Shown piece by piece: positions 7,531 through 14,733 of a stretch of 21,910 nucleotides of DNA. This DNA is from an uncultured Clostridia bacterium. GTDB taxonomy: Bacteria; Bacillota; Clostridia; Christensenellales; UBA1242. The stretch covers positions 1-21,910 of the forward strand of contig CALWKJ010000010.1 of the NCBI GenBank assembly GCA_944381225.1, given 5' to 3'. Each line of letters opens with the position of its first letter. The first letter of the stretch is position 1. A program made the position numbers and the translations under genes. The notes under the pieces were generated by a model. That model was not told the DNA's origin, ran no database searches, and saw only the letters and a program-made list of their open reading frames with translations.

Positions 7531-9558
7531 ATGCAAATAAGCAAAGAAGAATTAAACTTTTTAAATTTAGTTTTGCAAAAAATAGAACAAAAAATTAAAG
7601 ACACAGAAAGTTCTAATAAACGCTTGCTAGAAAGTTTAAAAGATAACATGAAATATATGTGGGAGAGCATATATGAAATGGACAGCCAAGAAAAAGCTTT
7701 TGTAAAAAATCAAATGGCCATGCTTGACCAAACTCAACAAGACAACATAAAAGAGTTGATTTCCTATAAAGCTGCGTTAAAATCTCCCTATTTCGGCTCT
7801 ATAGATTTTGACAGCAATGAAGAGGGCTTTTTGTCGTATAAAATAGGACTAAAAGGAATAAAAGAGGACACAAAAATATATGTTGTAGATTGGCGAGCCC
7901 CTTTTAGTGAACTGTACTATAATTTTGATGTAGGATATGGAGAGTATTTTACAGGTGAAAATCTTGTTACTGGAAACATAAAAAGCAAAAAGCAATATAA
8001 AATTGAAAACGGAAAAATGATATTTTGTATTGAGAGCGATATAAAAATTGACGACCAGGTTCTTCAGGAAGTTTTGGCAAAAACAACAAGTGAAAAAATG
8101 AAAAATATTGTTTCTACAATTCAAAAAGAGCAAAATGCAATAATTCGAAAAGAAACATCTAAAAATTTAATAGTACAGGGAGTTGCTGGCAGTGGGAAAA
8201 CATCTATTGCATTGCACAGAATTGCTTACTTGCTATATAAAAATAGGAGAACGCTACAATCTAGTTCAATACTCATAATATCACCCAACAAATTTTTTTC
8301 TGATTATATTTCAAATGTTTTGCCAGAATTGGGAGAACAAAACATAGCAGAAACCGTTATGGACCAAATTTTAAAGGAAGAACTTAACATAAAAGAGCGA
8401 ATAGAAACAAAATCTGAACAAGTTGAACGGCTTTTAAATGACGAATTTGAAATAAAGATATGTGGAATAAAAAACAGCATGCAATTTTGCAACGATATAC
8501 AAAAATTTTGTAACGACTTTTTTAATGAAACATTTATTCCTAGTGATGTTTTTTATGAAAATTTCTTAATATGCGACGCACAAACTTTAAAAGAAATGTA
8601 TTTAGAAAAATACAAATCAAGACCAGTTTATTTAAAAATTAATTGGATAAAAGACTATTTATTTTATAAAGCAAAAGAATTTGATTTGAAATATTCAAAA
8701 AATGCCATAGAAAAAGATTTAAAACCTATGTTTAAATGTTTAAATATTTTTAGTGCTTATCAAACATTTTTAAAAGAGTATTATCATTTAGATTTTAATC
8801 AAAACAAAACAATTAAATTTGAAGATGCCATTGCCCTGTTGTACATAAAACAATATATTTATGGTTACACAACTTTTAACAACATAAAGCATTTATTGAT
8901 TGACGAATTTCAAGATTACAGTCCACTGAACTATAAAATAATAAACAACATGTTTCCTTGCATAAAAACAATTTTGGGAGATGTTAGTCAAGACGTTTCC
9001 GGCACTCAAACAAAAATACTAGAAAATCTTAAAAATTTAGATTCAACAGAAAGCGAAGTTATAACATTAAACAAAAGTTATCGCTCTACTTATGAAATAT
9101 CTTCATTTGCAAATGAGATAATAAATAGAAAAAATGTTGACATTGTAAACAGACATGGCAAAAATGTTCAAATAGTAAAATACAATTCAAATATGCAAAT
9201 TATAGACTTTATAAACAATTGTTTAAATGAATTTAAAAACAGCAACTTTAAAACAATTGGAATATTGACAAAGTCAATTAAACAATGTGAAGAAATAAAC
9301 AATATTTTACAAAATAAAATAAAATACACACATCTTACAATAAACACAACGCAATTTCAAGAAGGTGTTATGCTTGCCCCAACATTTTTAGTTAAAGGAT
9401 TGGAATTTGATGCCGTTATTGTACTTGACGCAGATGACGAAAATTTTAAAACTGAAATAGACAAACAAGCATTGTATGTTGCTTGCACAAGAGCAATGCA
9501 TGATTTAAAAATATTATTTAAAAATAATTTAACAAAATTTATAAAACTTAAACATTAA
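7531..9558 (+). CDS. helD: HelD-type RNA polymerase recycling helicase (SF1)
   Basis: ATP-dependent factor that removes stalled RNA polymerase from nucleic acid, known from Bacillus subtilis HelD. 675 residues against ~775 there. The N-terminal ~85 residues are a charged helical coiled coil, the arm that enters the polymerase secondary channel. The HelD-specific IYVVDWRAPFSELYYNFD block follows at ~116-133. Helicase motifs are a Q-motif-like EQNAIIR (200-206), Walker A GVAGSGKTS (217-225), DEFQDYS (458-464), GDVSQD (483-488), LNKSYRST (513-520), GLEFDAVIVLDADD near 620 and ALYVACTRAM near 655. The ribosome binding site is GGGAG. It follows the kinase gene by 20 bases and overlaps the convergent M19 dipeptidase stop by 11 bases. 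Confidence 0.92.
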   Translation: MQISKEELNFLNLVLQKIEQKIKDTESSNKRLLESLKDNMKYMWESIYEMDSQEKAFVKNQMAMLDQTQQDNIKELISYKAALKSPYFGSIDFDSNEEGFLSYKIGLKGIKEDTKIYVVDWRAPFSELYYNFDVGYGEYFTGENLVTGNIKSKKQYKIENGKMIFCIESDIKIDDQVLQEVLAKTTSEKMKNIVSTIQKEQNAIIRKETSKNLIVQGVAGSGKTSIALHRIAYLLYKNRRTLQSSSILIISPNKFFSDYISNVLPELGEQNIAETVMDQILKEELNIKERIETKSEQVERLLNDEFEIKICGIKNSMQFCNDIQKFCNDFFNETFIPSDVFYENFLICDAQTLKEMYLEKYKSRPVYLKINWIKDYLFYKAKEFDLKYSKNAIEKDLKPMFKCLNIFSAYQTFLKEYYHLDFNQNKTIKFEDAIALLYIKQYIYGYTTFNNIKHLLIDEFQDYSPLNYKIINNMFPCIKTILGDVSQDVSGTQTKILENLKNLDSTESEVITLNKSYRSTYEISSFANEIINRKNVDIVNRHGKNVQIVKYNSNMQIIDFINNCLNEFKNSNFKTIGILTKSIKQCEEINNILQNKIKYTHLTINTTQFQEGVMLAPTFLVKGLEFDAVIVLDADDENFKTEIDKQALYVACTRAMHDLKILFKNNLTKFIKLKH

Positions 9559-10378
9559 TGATATTTTTAACAAAATTTTGTATATTTTTATAAAATATTT
9601 GGGCTATATCGTTTTTAGAATAGCCCTTTTTTAATAACTGAATTTTTAAATTGACAATATTATTATATGATTTTAAATTTTCTGGTAAATCTTTTGTTCC
9701 AAAAAAATCTGAACCTATACACAAATTATCAATGCCAAACTTATTTGCAAAATAATCTATGTTTTTAACAATATCCCCTATATTCACTTTTTGCTTGGAA
9801 ATGTATTTCCCAACAAAATATAATCCTATGATACCTTTTGATTGAACAACATCTTGTATCTGTTCACAATTTATATTTCGTTTGTCATCAATCACCTCTG
9901 AAAATCCTGTGTGAGAAAAGAATATAGGTTTTTGTGTTATTTTTATAAATTTTTTATAACTTTTTAGATTCATGTGTGAACAGTCAATTAAAATGTCATT
10001 ATTTTCTAATGTTTTTATTAAGTTAATTCCTTTTGTTGTCAATTTTGCATCACTATATGCCCCACCGCAAAATTTATTCTCATAATTCCAACACATACCA
10101 ACATAAAAAGGTTTTATCTTTAATATTTCATCCAGCATGTGTTCTTTATAAAAAAACATATCTTCAATACAAATTTTTGCTTTGTAATTGCTTTTTTCAT
10201 TAAATTTTTTTAGTATTTTATTTTTTTCTATAATTTTTTTTAACGCATTATTTAGTTCAGTTGTCCAAACAGGTGCAAATAAGCCACTTAAGTACTGCTC
10301 ATTATCTTGCATGTACCCAATAATTTCATTATTTTTTAATTCTGTTAAAAAATCATTGTGTAAATCTATAATTTTCAT
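9548..10378 (-). CDS. Dipeptidase, M19 (renal dipeptidase) family
   Basis: Zinc-dependent dipeptidase of the amidohydrolase fold; bacterial members cleave L-D or D-D dipeptides and other small peptides. 276 residues, shorter than the usual ~310-400. All expected metal ligands can be aligned: DLHND (His7, Asp9), the bridging Glu probably in CIEDM, the histidine in ILIDCSHMN, and the histidine in IFFSHTGF. Also visible are MCWNYENKFCGGAYSD, typical of the family, and LCIGSDFFGT near the C-terminus. No signal peptide, so cytosolic. The ATG shares a base with the stop codon of the upstream M14 frame (TAATG), so it is translationally coupled and has no clear ribosome binding site of its own. It probably degrades wall-derived or other peptides. 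Confidence 0.88.
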   Translation of the reverse strand: MKIIDLHNDFLTELKNNEIIGYMQDNEQYLSGLFAPVWTTELNNALKKIIEKNKILKKFNEKSNYKAKICIEDMFFYKEHMLDEILKIKPFYVGMCWNYENKFCGGAYSDAKLTTKGINLIKTLENNDILIDCSHMNLKSYKKFIKITQKPIFFSHTGFSEVIDDKRNINCEQIQDVVQSKGIIGLYFVGKYISKQKVNIGDIVKNIDYFANKFGIDNLCIGSDFFGTKDLPENLKSYNNIVNLKIQLLKKGYSKNDIAQIFYKNIQNFVKNIINV

Positions 10379-11226
10379 TATTTTACGTACTTTTTAATTA
10401 ATTTTTTTAACATTTTATATTGATTTTTATATATTTTTTCACTTTCACTTAATTTTATTGGATGTAAAAGTTTATCACTGCCCAACTCTATTGTAAAACT
10501 AGGAATTTTCATTTTATAATATAAATAATCACTTAATCCACCAGTACTGCCTTTTGATTGAATTGCTTTGTAATGTAAATTTTTTGCTATAAATTTTGCA
10601 ATATTTTTAGACTGCTTTTTAACTTTTTTGCATGATCTTTCAAACCCATAATAAACAACTTTTCCCTTTCAGTGATAAGCAAGTGACATAATTATGTATT
10701 TTTTTTCAATAAAATTTAGCAAATTTAAATTTTCTTTTTCGCTCATAGGATATTCTCCAGCAAAACCACTGGCACCAGGAACAACTTTCGAATATTTGCT
10801 TTCTCCCCACATTGCATCAAAATTTAAATTTAAATCAACACCCCTTACATTCGCTTTCCACATGCTAAAATTTTTGCTTTGATTATTAAATCTTAATAGC
10901 ATTTTTTTATAATCTTTATTTTTAACGGCGTTAATTCCATTCATTGACAATTTTACTCCGTCAGGATTAACAATTGGAATAAAATAGCAACCTGTTTTTA
11001 AATCGTAATCTCTTAATAATTTAAACACAATTTCACTTGAAATATACTCTCTTGCATGCATTCCTCCAGTTATTAAAAGTTGTTTGTTTTTATATGAACC
11101 TTTGTGAAATGCATATAAATTTTGTCCAGATTCACTTTTGCCGTATATAAAATAATCATATTCCTTGCAACAAAATTTTAACTTGTTACTAAAATATCTA
11201 TAATTATTAATTTTATTTTGAAACAT
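10378..11226 (-). pseudogene. M14 zinc carboxypeptidase interrupted by in-frame TGA
   Basis: Resembles M14 carboxypeptidases, including the gamma-D-Glu-diamino acid peptidases that trim wall peptides. Residues 1-185 carry the zinc motif GGMHAREYISSE (His and Glu ligands), NPDGVKLSMNG, NVRGVDLNLNF and the third zinc ligand in SLAYH. A TGA at 10669-10671 follows that His directly. The same frame then continues for 96 codons in clean family sequence (KGKVVYYGFE…, GSTGGLSDY) with the catalytic glutamate in FTIELGS, to TAA 10378-10380. The family usually has Ser there, so TCA to TGA would be a one-base change. The truncated product lacks the catalytic Glu. Either a recent nonsense mutation, a sequencing error, or readthrough/recoding. 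No signal peptide. It overlaps the glmU-glmM fusion by 14 bases and the M19 gene by one. Confidence 0.8.
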
Positions 11227-13069
11227 TTTCTATTGTCTTTTTAATTGTATTGGCAATTTTTTTTATTTTCTCATCATCTTTACCTTCAACAGTAATTCTT
11301 ATAATTGGTTCTGTTCCACTAGGTCTTACAATTATCCTTCCACAATTAAGTAACAATTTTTCTTGTTTTTTTATCTCGCTTGTCACACTGCTTTTTTTAA
11401 TTATGCTTTTATCTTTGGTTTCAACCTTAAGCGAAACGGTTGAATACATATTCAATTTTGCTGCTTTTTCAAACAATTCTGGATTCTCAACAAAAATGTT
11501 TAACAAATACAAGGCAACAACCATTCCATCACCAGTTGTACAATAATCACTTAAAATCACATGACCTGACTGTTCAGCTCCAATTTTATAATGTTTTGAT
11601 CTCATTAATTTAGCAATATATTTATCCCCAACTGGAGTTCTAAACAACATTGTATTTATTTTTTTTAAATGTTTTTCTAAAGCCAAATTAGTCATTATTG
11701 TGCCAACGGCAAATTTTTCTTTTCTATATTTTGCAAGGATATATAAAATTTTATCTCCGTCTAAAACTTTTAAGTTTTTTGTAATGCACATTACCCTATC
11801 TGCGTCGCCATCAAAACAAAATCCTATATCAGCGTTACTTTCTTTCATATTTTTAATAAACACTTCTTCATTTAAAACGCTGGCATTTTTGTTAATTTCT
11901 CCACTAATGTTTTTAGCAATTACATTTGCATTTAAATTTTTAAATACTGATTCTGCATAACTGGAGATGGCTCCATTTGAACAATCTATGAAAATTTTTA
12001 ACCCCTTTAAATCTTTAGTGCAAATTGATTTTAAGTGTTCAATATAAGCATCTTTTTCTACTTTTTTTATTATTGGTTTTTTTAGTTTTTTAGGCAAAAA
12101 TAAATTTTTTTCTATGTTTTTTTCTTGATTTTCGTTTAATTTTAAAGCATTTTTGTTAAATATTTTAATTCCATTATACTCACTTGGATTGTGAGACGCA
12201 GTTATAACAATTCCGTAATCAAAATCAAAAAACTTTGTTAAGTATGCCACCCCCGGCGTTGAAATAATTCCAGCATCAAACACTTCACCACCACCACTGG
12301 AAATTCCTTCTGACAAATCATTAAATATCAATTCGCCACTATCTCTTGTATCCCTTCCTATTAATATTTTTGCTTTAGGTGTAATTTTGGTTAAAGCATA
12401 TCCTACTTTTGTGCACAATTCTTTTGATAAATCTTTTCCGTAAATTCCCCTTATTCCATCTGTTCCAAAATAATTTAAAGGGCTTGAAAAATTTTGCAAA
12501 TATAAATTTAAAACGCCATGTTTTTTCTCATTCCTAACCCTTCCTATACAAAACTCGCCTTTTAATACATCATCTGTAACCGTTGTTCCTGCGGCTATAA
12601 ATGTTTCGTCTTCAATAATCACTGGAGCAATAATATTTGAATTACTTCCAATAAAAACTCTGTCCCCAACAATTGTTTTATTTTTATTTTTTCCGTCATA
12701 ATTGCAAAAAATAACTCCACAGCCAACGTTTACGTCACTGCCAATTTCACAATCTCCAACATAACTTAAATGAGGAATTTTTGTTCCCTTCCCTATTTTT
12801 GCGTTTTTTATCTCAACAAAATTACCAACGTGTACGTTTTCGCACAACGTTGTATAAGGACGTATTCTTGAATAAGGCCCAATGGTAACACCATTTTTTA
12901 TTTCAGCATTTTCTATTGTACTGTCAGTAATAGTAACATTGTCTAAAATAACGCTGTTACATATTCTAGAATTGATAATTTTGCAATTTTTTCCAATTTT
13001 TACTTTTCCCTCAAGTTTGCAAAATTTATCAACAAATGAACTTTCATCAACATTAATTAAATCACTCAT
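11213..13069 (-). CDS. Fused GlmU acetyltransferase domain and phosphoglucosamine mutase (GlmM)
   Basis: A single 618-residue frame carrying two consecutive steps of UDP-GlcNAc synthesis. Residues ~15-195 are the left-handed beta-helix acetyltransferase half of GlmU: GPYSRIRPY, the GlmU catalytic His in IPHLSYVGD (His100), GCGVIFCNYDGKNKNKT, VFIGSNSNIIAPV and AAGTTVT. Residues ~199-618 are complete GlmM: NYFGTDGIRG, the active serine in VITASHNP (Ser292), the metal loop FDGDADRV (419-426), the sugar loop AEQSGH…TTGDG (498-514) and the phosphate loop VRPSGTEP (581-588). The GlmU N-terminal uridylyltransferase is absent here and just upstream, so it must be encoded elsewhere. The start has GGAG 5 bases before the ATG. 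Product: GlcNAc-1-phosphate from GlcN-6-phosphate, cytosolic, for peptidoglycan. Confidence 0.93.
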   Translation of the reverse strand: MSDLINVDESSFVDKFCKLEGKVKIGKNCKIINSRICNSVILDNVTITDSTIENAEIKNGVTIGPYSRIRPYTTLCENVHVGNFVEIKNAKIGKGTKIPHLSYVGDCEIGSDVNVGCGVIFCNYDGKNKNKTIVGDRVFIGSNSNIIAPVIIEDETFIAAGTTVTDDVLKGEFCIGRVRNEKKHGVLNLYLQNFSSPLNYFGTDGIRGIYGKDLSKELCTKVGYALTKITPKAKILIGRDTRDSGELIFNDLSEGISSGGGEVFDAGIISTPGVAYLTKFFDFDYGIVITASHNPSEYNGIKIFNKNALKLNENQEKNIEKNLFLPKKLKKPIIKKVEKDAYIEHLKSICTKDLKGLKIFIDCSNGAISSYAESVFKNLNANVIAKNISGEINKNASVLNEEVFIKNMKESNADIGFCFDGDADRVMCITKNLKVLDGDKILYILAKYRKEKFAVGTIMTNLALEKHLKKINTMLFRTPVGDKYIAKLMRSKHYKIGAEQSGHVILSDYCTTGDGMVVALYLLNIFVENPELFEKAAKLNMYSTVSLKVETKDKSIIKKSSVTSEIKKQEKLLLNCGRIIVRPSGTEPIIRITVEGKDDEKIKKIANTIKKTIENVSK

Positions 13070-13084
13070 AATATCTCCACGATT

Positions 13085-13090
13085 ATTATA
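13085..13090 (-). promoter_or_regulatory. Possible -10 element before the glmU-glmM fusion
   Basis: TATAAT on the minus strand, 15 bases upstream of the ATG at 13069, in the 44-base gap after the Smr gene. No convincing -35 is found at 16-18 bases, so the fusion may instead be read from the Smr promoter. Confidence 0.25.
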
Positions 13091-13113
13091 TATGATTACA
13101 ATTAATTAAGTTG

Positions 13114-13461
13114 TTAAAGGCTTATCACAATTATTGTTATTCCGGGATTTGCTTTAAACAAATCTTCATCATTATAACAATCTTTTAAATTTGTTATAAT
13201 ATTAAAACATTTGGCATTTGAAATGCTCCACTCATTACCCAACAAAAAATCTTCAATTATTTTTTTATTTTTTAAAATTTTCAAATGTTTTCTCACTTCT
13301 AAGCATATTGCTCCACCAAAACCATGAGAACCATATCCATGAATTACCTTTAAAACTTTAATGTTTGACAATTTGCACAGTTCAATTTCCATATCTAAGT
13401 TTGCAATCGCTTCTTCAACACTAGGAAAATTTTCTTTCAAATTAACAATTTTATAATCCAT
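13114..13461 (-). CDS. Small Smr-domain protein
   Basis: 115 residues that form a stand-alone Smr domain, the C-terminal nuclease-like domain of MutS2. It begins with MDYKIVNLKENFPSVEEAIANLD, has the signature KVIHGYGSHGFGGAI (HGxGxxxxGG type) and ends with a helix-strand segment and NPGITIIVISL. Stand-alone Smr proteins can be DNA or RNA endonucleases or nucleic-acid binding modules; the substrate here is unknown. It starts 44 bases before the glmU-glmM fusion on the same strand and could be the first gene of that operon. There is no ribosome binding site, and its promoter lies almost at the ATG (next entry). Confidence 0.82.
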   Translation of the reverse strand: MDYKIVNLKENFPSVEEAIANLDMEIELCKLSNIKVLKVIHGYGSHGFGGAICLEVRKHLKILKNKKIIEDFLLGNEWSISNAKCFNIITNLKDCYNDEDLFKANPGITIIVISL

Positions 13462-13466
13462 ATCTA

Positions 13467-13495
13467 ATTATATTATTTGATGTAAAAAATATCAA
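13467..13495 (-). promoter_or_regulatory. Smr gene promoter, leaderless position
   Basis: The minus strand has TTGATA (13490-13495), a 17-base spacer and TATAAT (13467-13472), then only 5 bases to the ATG at 13461. Transcription would begin at or within a base of the ATG. The -35 lies just beyond the lipoprotein terminator. Confidence 0.6.
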
Positions 13496-13499
13496 TTAT

Positions 13500-13539
13500 A
13501 ACAAATAAAAAGTCCACTTATGTGGACTTTTTATTTGTT
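13500..13539 (-). terminator. 18-bp perfect terminator hairpin containing the lipoprotein stop codon
   Basis: A perfect 18-bp stem (13500-13517 with 13522-13539) around the loop TTAT. The core GTCCAC/GTGGAC is flanked by A and T runs, so it can act on both strands. The last codons of the lipoprotein gene form one arm and its TAA lies mostly in the loop. Confidence 0.9.
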
Positions 13540-14426
13540 TCATTTAATTTTTCATTACGTTTTTCTTTAATTTTGTTAATAATTAATAACGTTAAAGCAA
13601 ATATAATGCCAACTCCAAGAACAAAAGCATACCAAACATTAGCATTTATTGTAATCCTCCAAGTTGAAATTTCTCTTGTGCTGTTTTCTAATGTTATCTC
13701 CCATTGATGATAATAAATTCCGTTTGAATAAACTATTTTATCTGCATCAGAGTGCAATCTTTTAGAAGAAGTTCCATAACTGTATACATAAGTTGATGGC
13801 ACAATTAAGTTTATGCTTTCATCACTAAGTGAAGTATTGTTTTTTAAGATTTGATAACACTGATTTGTTATATATTCTGCGAATGTATTGTATTCGTCAT
13901 ACTGTTTATTTTCACCAAATATGGTTTGACCCTTATTAATTTTTTTGTTTGTAAAAAGCCCCTGTTCAACAATGCTGTCATCCTTGTTTAATAAATCAAT
14001 TAAATCACTGTAATAAACTGCATAATTAAAATAATAATAATGAATAGCAGAATCAAAATTTAATTTATACACAATTCCATTTAACTGACCAGTTCCAGAC
14101 AGTTCATCAACACTTGGACATCCTTGAATTAATATAGATTTGTCATTTGACGTCAATGATGGGTCTAAATTTACCCTTAATATAAAGTTGTTGTACATAG
14201 ACAAAAAATCTTTATCAAAGTAGTTTTTAATTTCATTAGACAAAATCAAGCAAGTTTCGTTATCTACCCCTTGATTTTGCAATTCACTAATATAAAATGG
14301 AATAAACAGCACCTGTTCAACACTTCCATCTTTATTTTGCGCAACTGAATATTGTGGAGCAGATGAGCATCCACCAAACAAAAAAACACAAAAGCACAAC
14401 AACAATGTTATAAATAATTTTTTCAT
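13518..14426 (-). CDS. Putative lipoprotein with C-terminal membrane helix
   Basis: 302 residues of unknown family. The N-terminus is a lipoprotein signal: KK, a hydrophobic stretch, then the lipobox LFGGC with Cys20 as the lipidated residue. The ~220-residue extracytoplasmic part is rich in Tyr, Asn and Ser (for example HYYYFNYAVYYSDL). A single helix near the end (WYAFVLGVGIIFALTLLIINK) is followed by a positively charged tail that should lie in the cytosol, so the protein is anchored at both ends. The ribosome binding site is AAAGGA. It is bounded by its own promoter and the strong hairpin at its stop codon, so it appears monocistronic. I cannot name a function. Confidence 0.72.
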   Translation of the reverse strand: MKKLFITLLLCFCVFLFGGCSSAPQYSVAQNKDGSVEQVLFIPFYISELQNQGVDNETCLILSNEIKNYFDKDFLSMYNNFILRVNLDPSLTSNDKSILIQGCPSVDELSGTGQLNGIVYKLNFDSAIHYYYFNYAVYYSDLIDLLNKDDSIVEQGLFTNKKINKGQTIFGENKQYDEYNTFAEYITNQCYQILKNNTSLSDESINLIVPSTYVYSYGTSSKRLHSDADKIVYSNGIYYHQWEITLENSTREISTWRITINANVWYAFVLGVGIIFALTLLIINKIKEKRNEKLNETNKKST

Positions 14427-14455
14427 ATTTTCCTTTTGTAATATTTACACAAATT

Positions 14456-14484
14456 ATGATATGCTTTTTTTTGCAAAAAAACAA
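14456..14484 (-). promoter_or_regulatory. Candidate lipoprotein gene promoter
   Basis: The minus strand has TTGTTT (14479-14484), 17 bases, TATCAT (14456-14461), about 29 bases before the ATG. The -35 match is weak. Confidence 0.35.
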
Positions 14485-14537
14485 CTTAAAAACAAACTAT
14501 TTTTTTGTTATTTAAAAAAATAAAATTTTACAAAGTG

Positions 14538-14566
14538 TTGTAAAATTTACATAAACAAGATATAAT
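14538..14566 (+). promoter_or_regulatory. tRNA-Leu promoter
   Basis: TTGTAA (14538-14543), 17-base spacer, TATAAT (14561-14566). The expected start is about two bases before the tRNA 5' end. Confidence 0.7.
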
Positions 14567-14574
14567 TTAAATAT

Positions 14575-14659
14575 GCTGATGTGGTGAAATGGCAGACACG
14601 CTAGATTCAGGTTCTAGTGTCCTTGTGACGTAAGGGTTCAAATCCCTTCATCAGCACCA
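14575..14659 (+). tRNA. tRNA-Leu(CAG), CCA encoded
   Basis: Class II tRNA with a long variable arm. The acceptor is GCTGATG/CATCAGC, with A73 and an encoded CCA. The anticodon stem is CTAGA/TCTAG around loop TTCAGGT (anticodon CAG), the variable arm is about 13 bases (TCCTTGTGACGTA region), and the T arm is AAGGG-TTCAAAT-CCCTT. Confidence 0.94.
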
Positions 14660-14685
14660 ATATTATTTTAAATGCTTTATACATT

Positions 14686-14717
14686 AAAATTTTGTTTTTT
14701 AACAAAATTTTTTTTTT
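14686..14717 (+). terminator. tRNA-Leu terminator
   Basis: A perfect 11-bp stem AAAATTTTGTT/AACAAAATTTT with loop TTTT, followed by further T residues. It ends only 16 bases before the ATG of the glycosyltransferase. Confidence 0.75.
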
Positions 14718-14733
14718 AGTCATACATGTTTAT

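Noticed and set aside
10600..10671. Selenocysteine insertion at the M14 TGA
   Set aside because: No stable SECIS-like hairpin follows the TGA, and family members have Ser rather than Cys at this position.
11213..13069. Fusion as an assembly or frameshift artefact
   Set aside because: The frame is continuous, both domains are complete with their motifs, codon use is even across the junction, and a normal ribosome binding site precedes the acetyltransferase part. Read data would still be the final test.
14692..14733. TTG start giving the glycosyltransferase 14 extra N-terminal residues
   Set aside because: It lies in the tRNA-Leu terminator hairpin and T tract and adds a low-complexity Phe/Lys/Ile stretch; the family N-terminus begins at ATG 14734.
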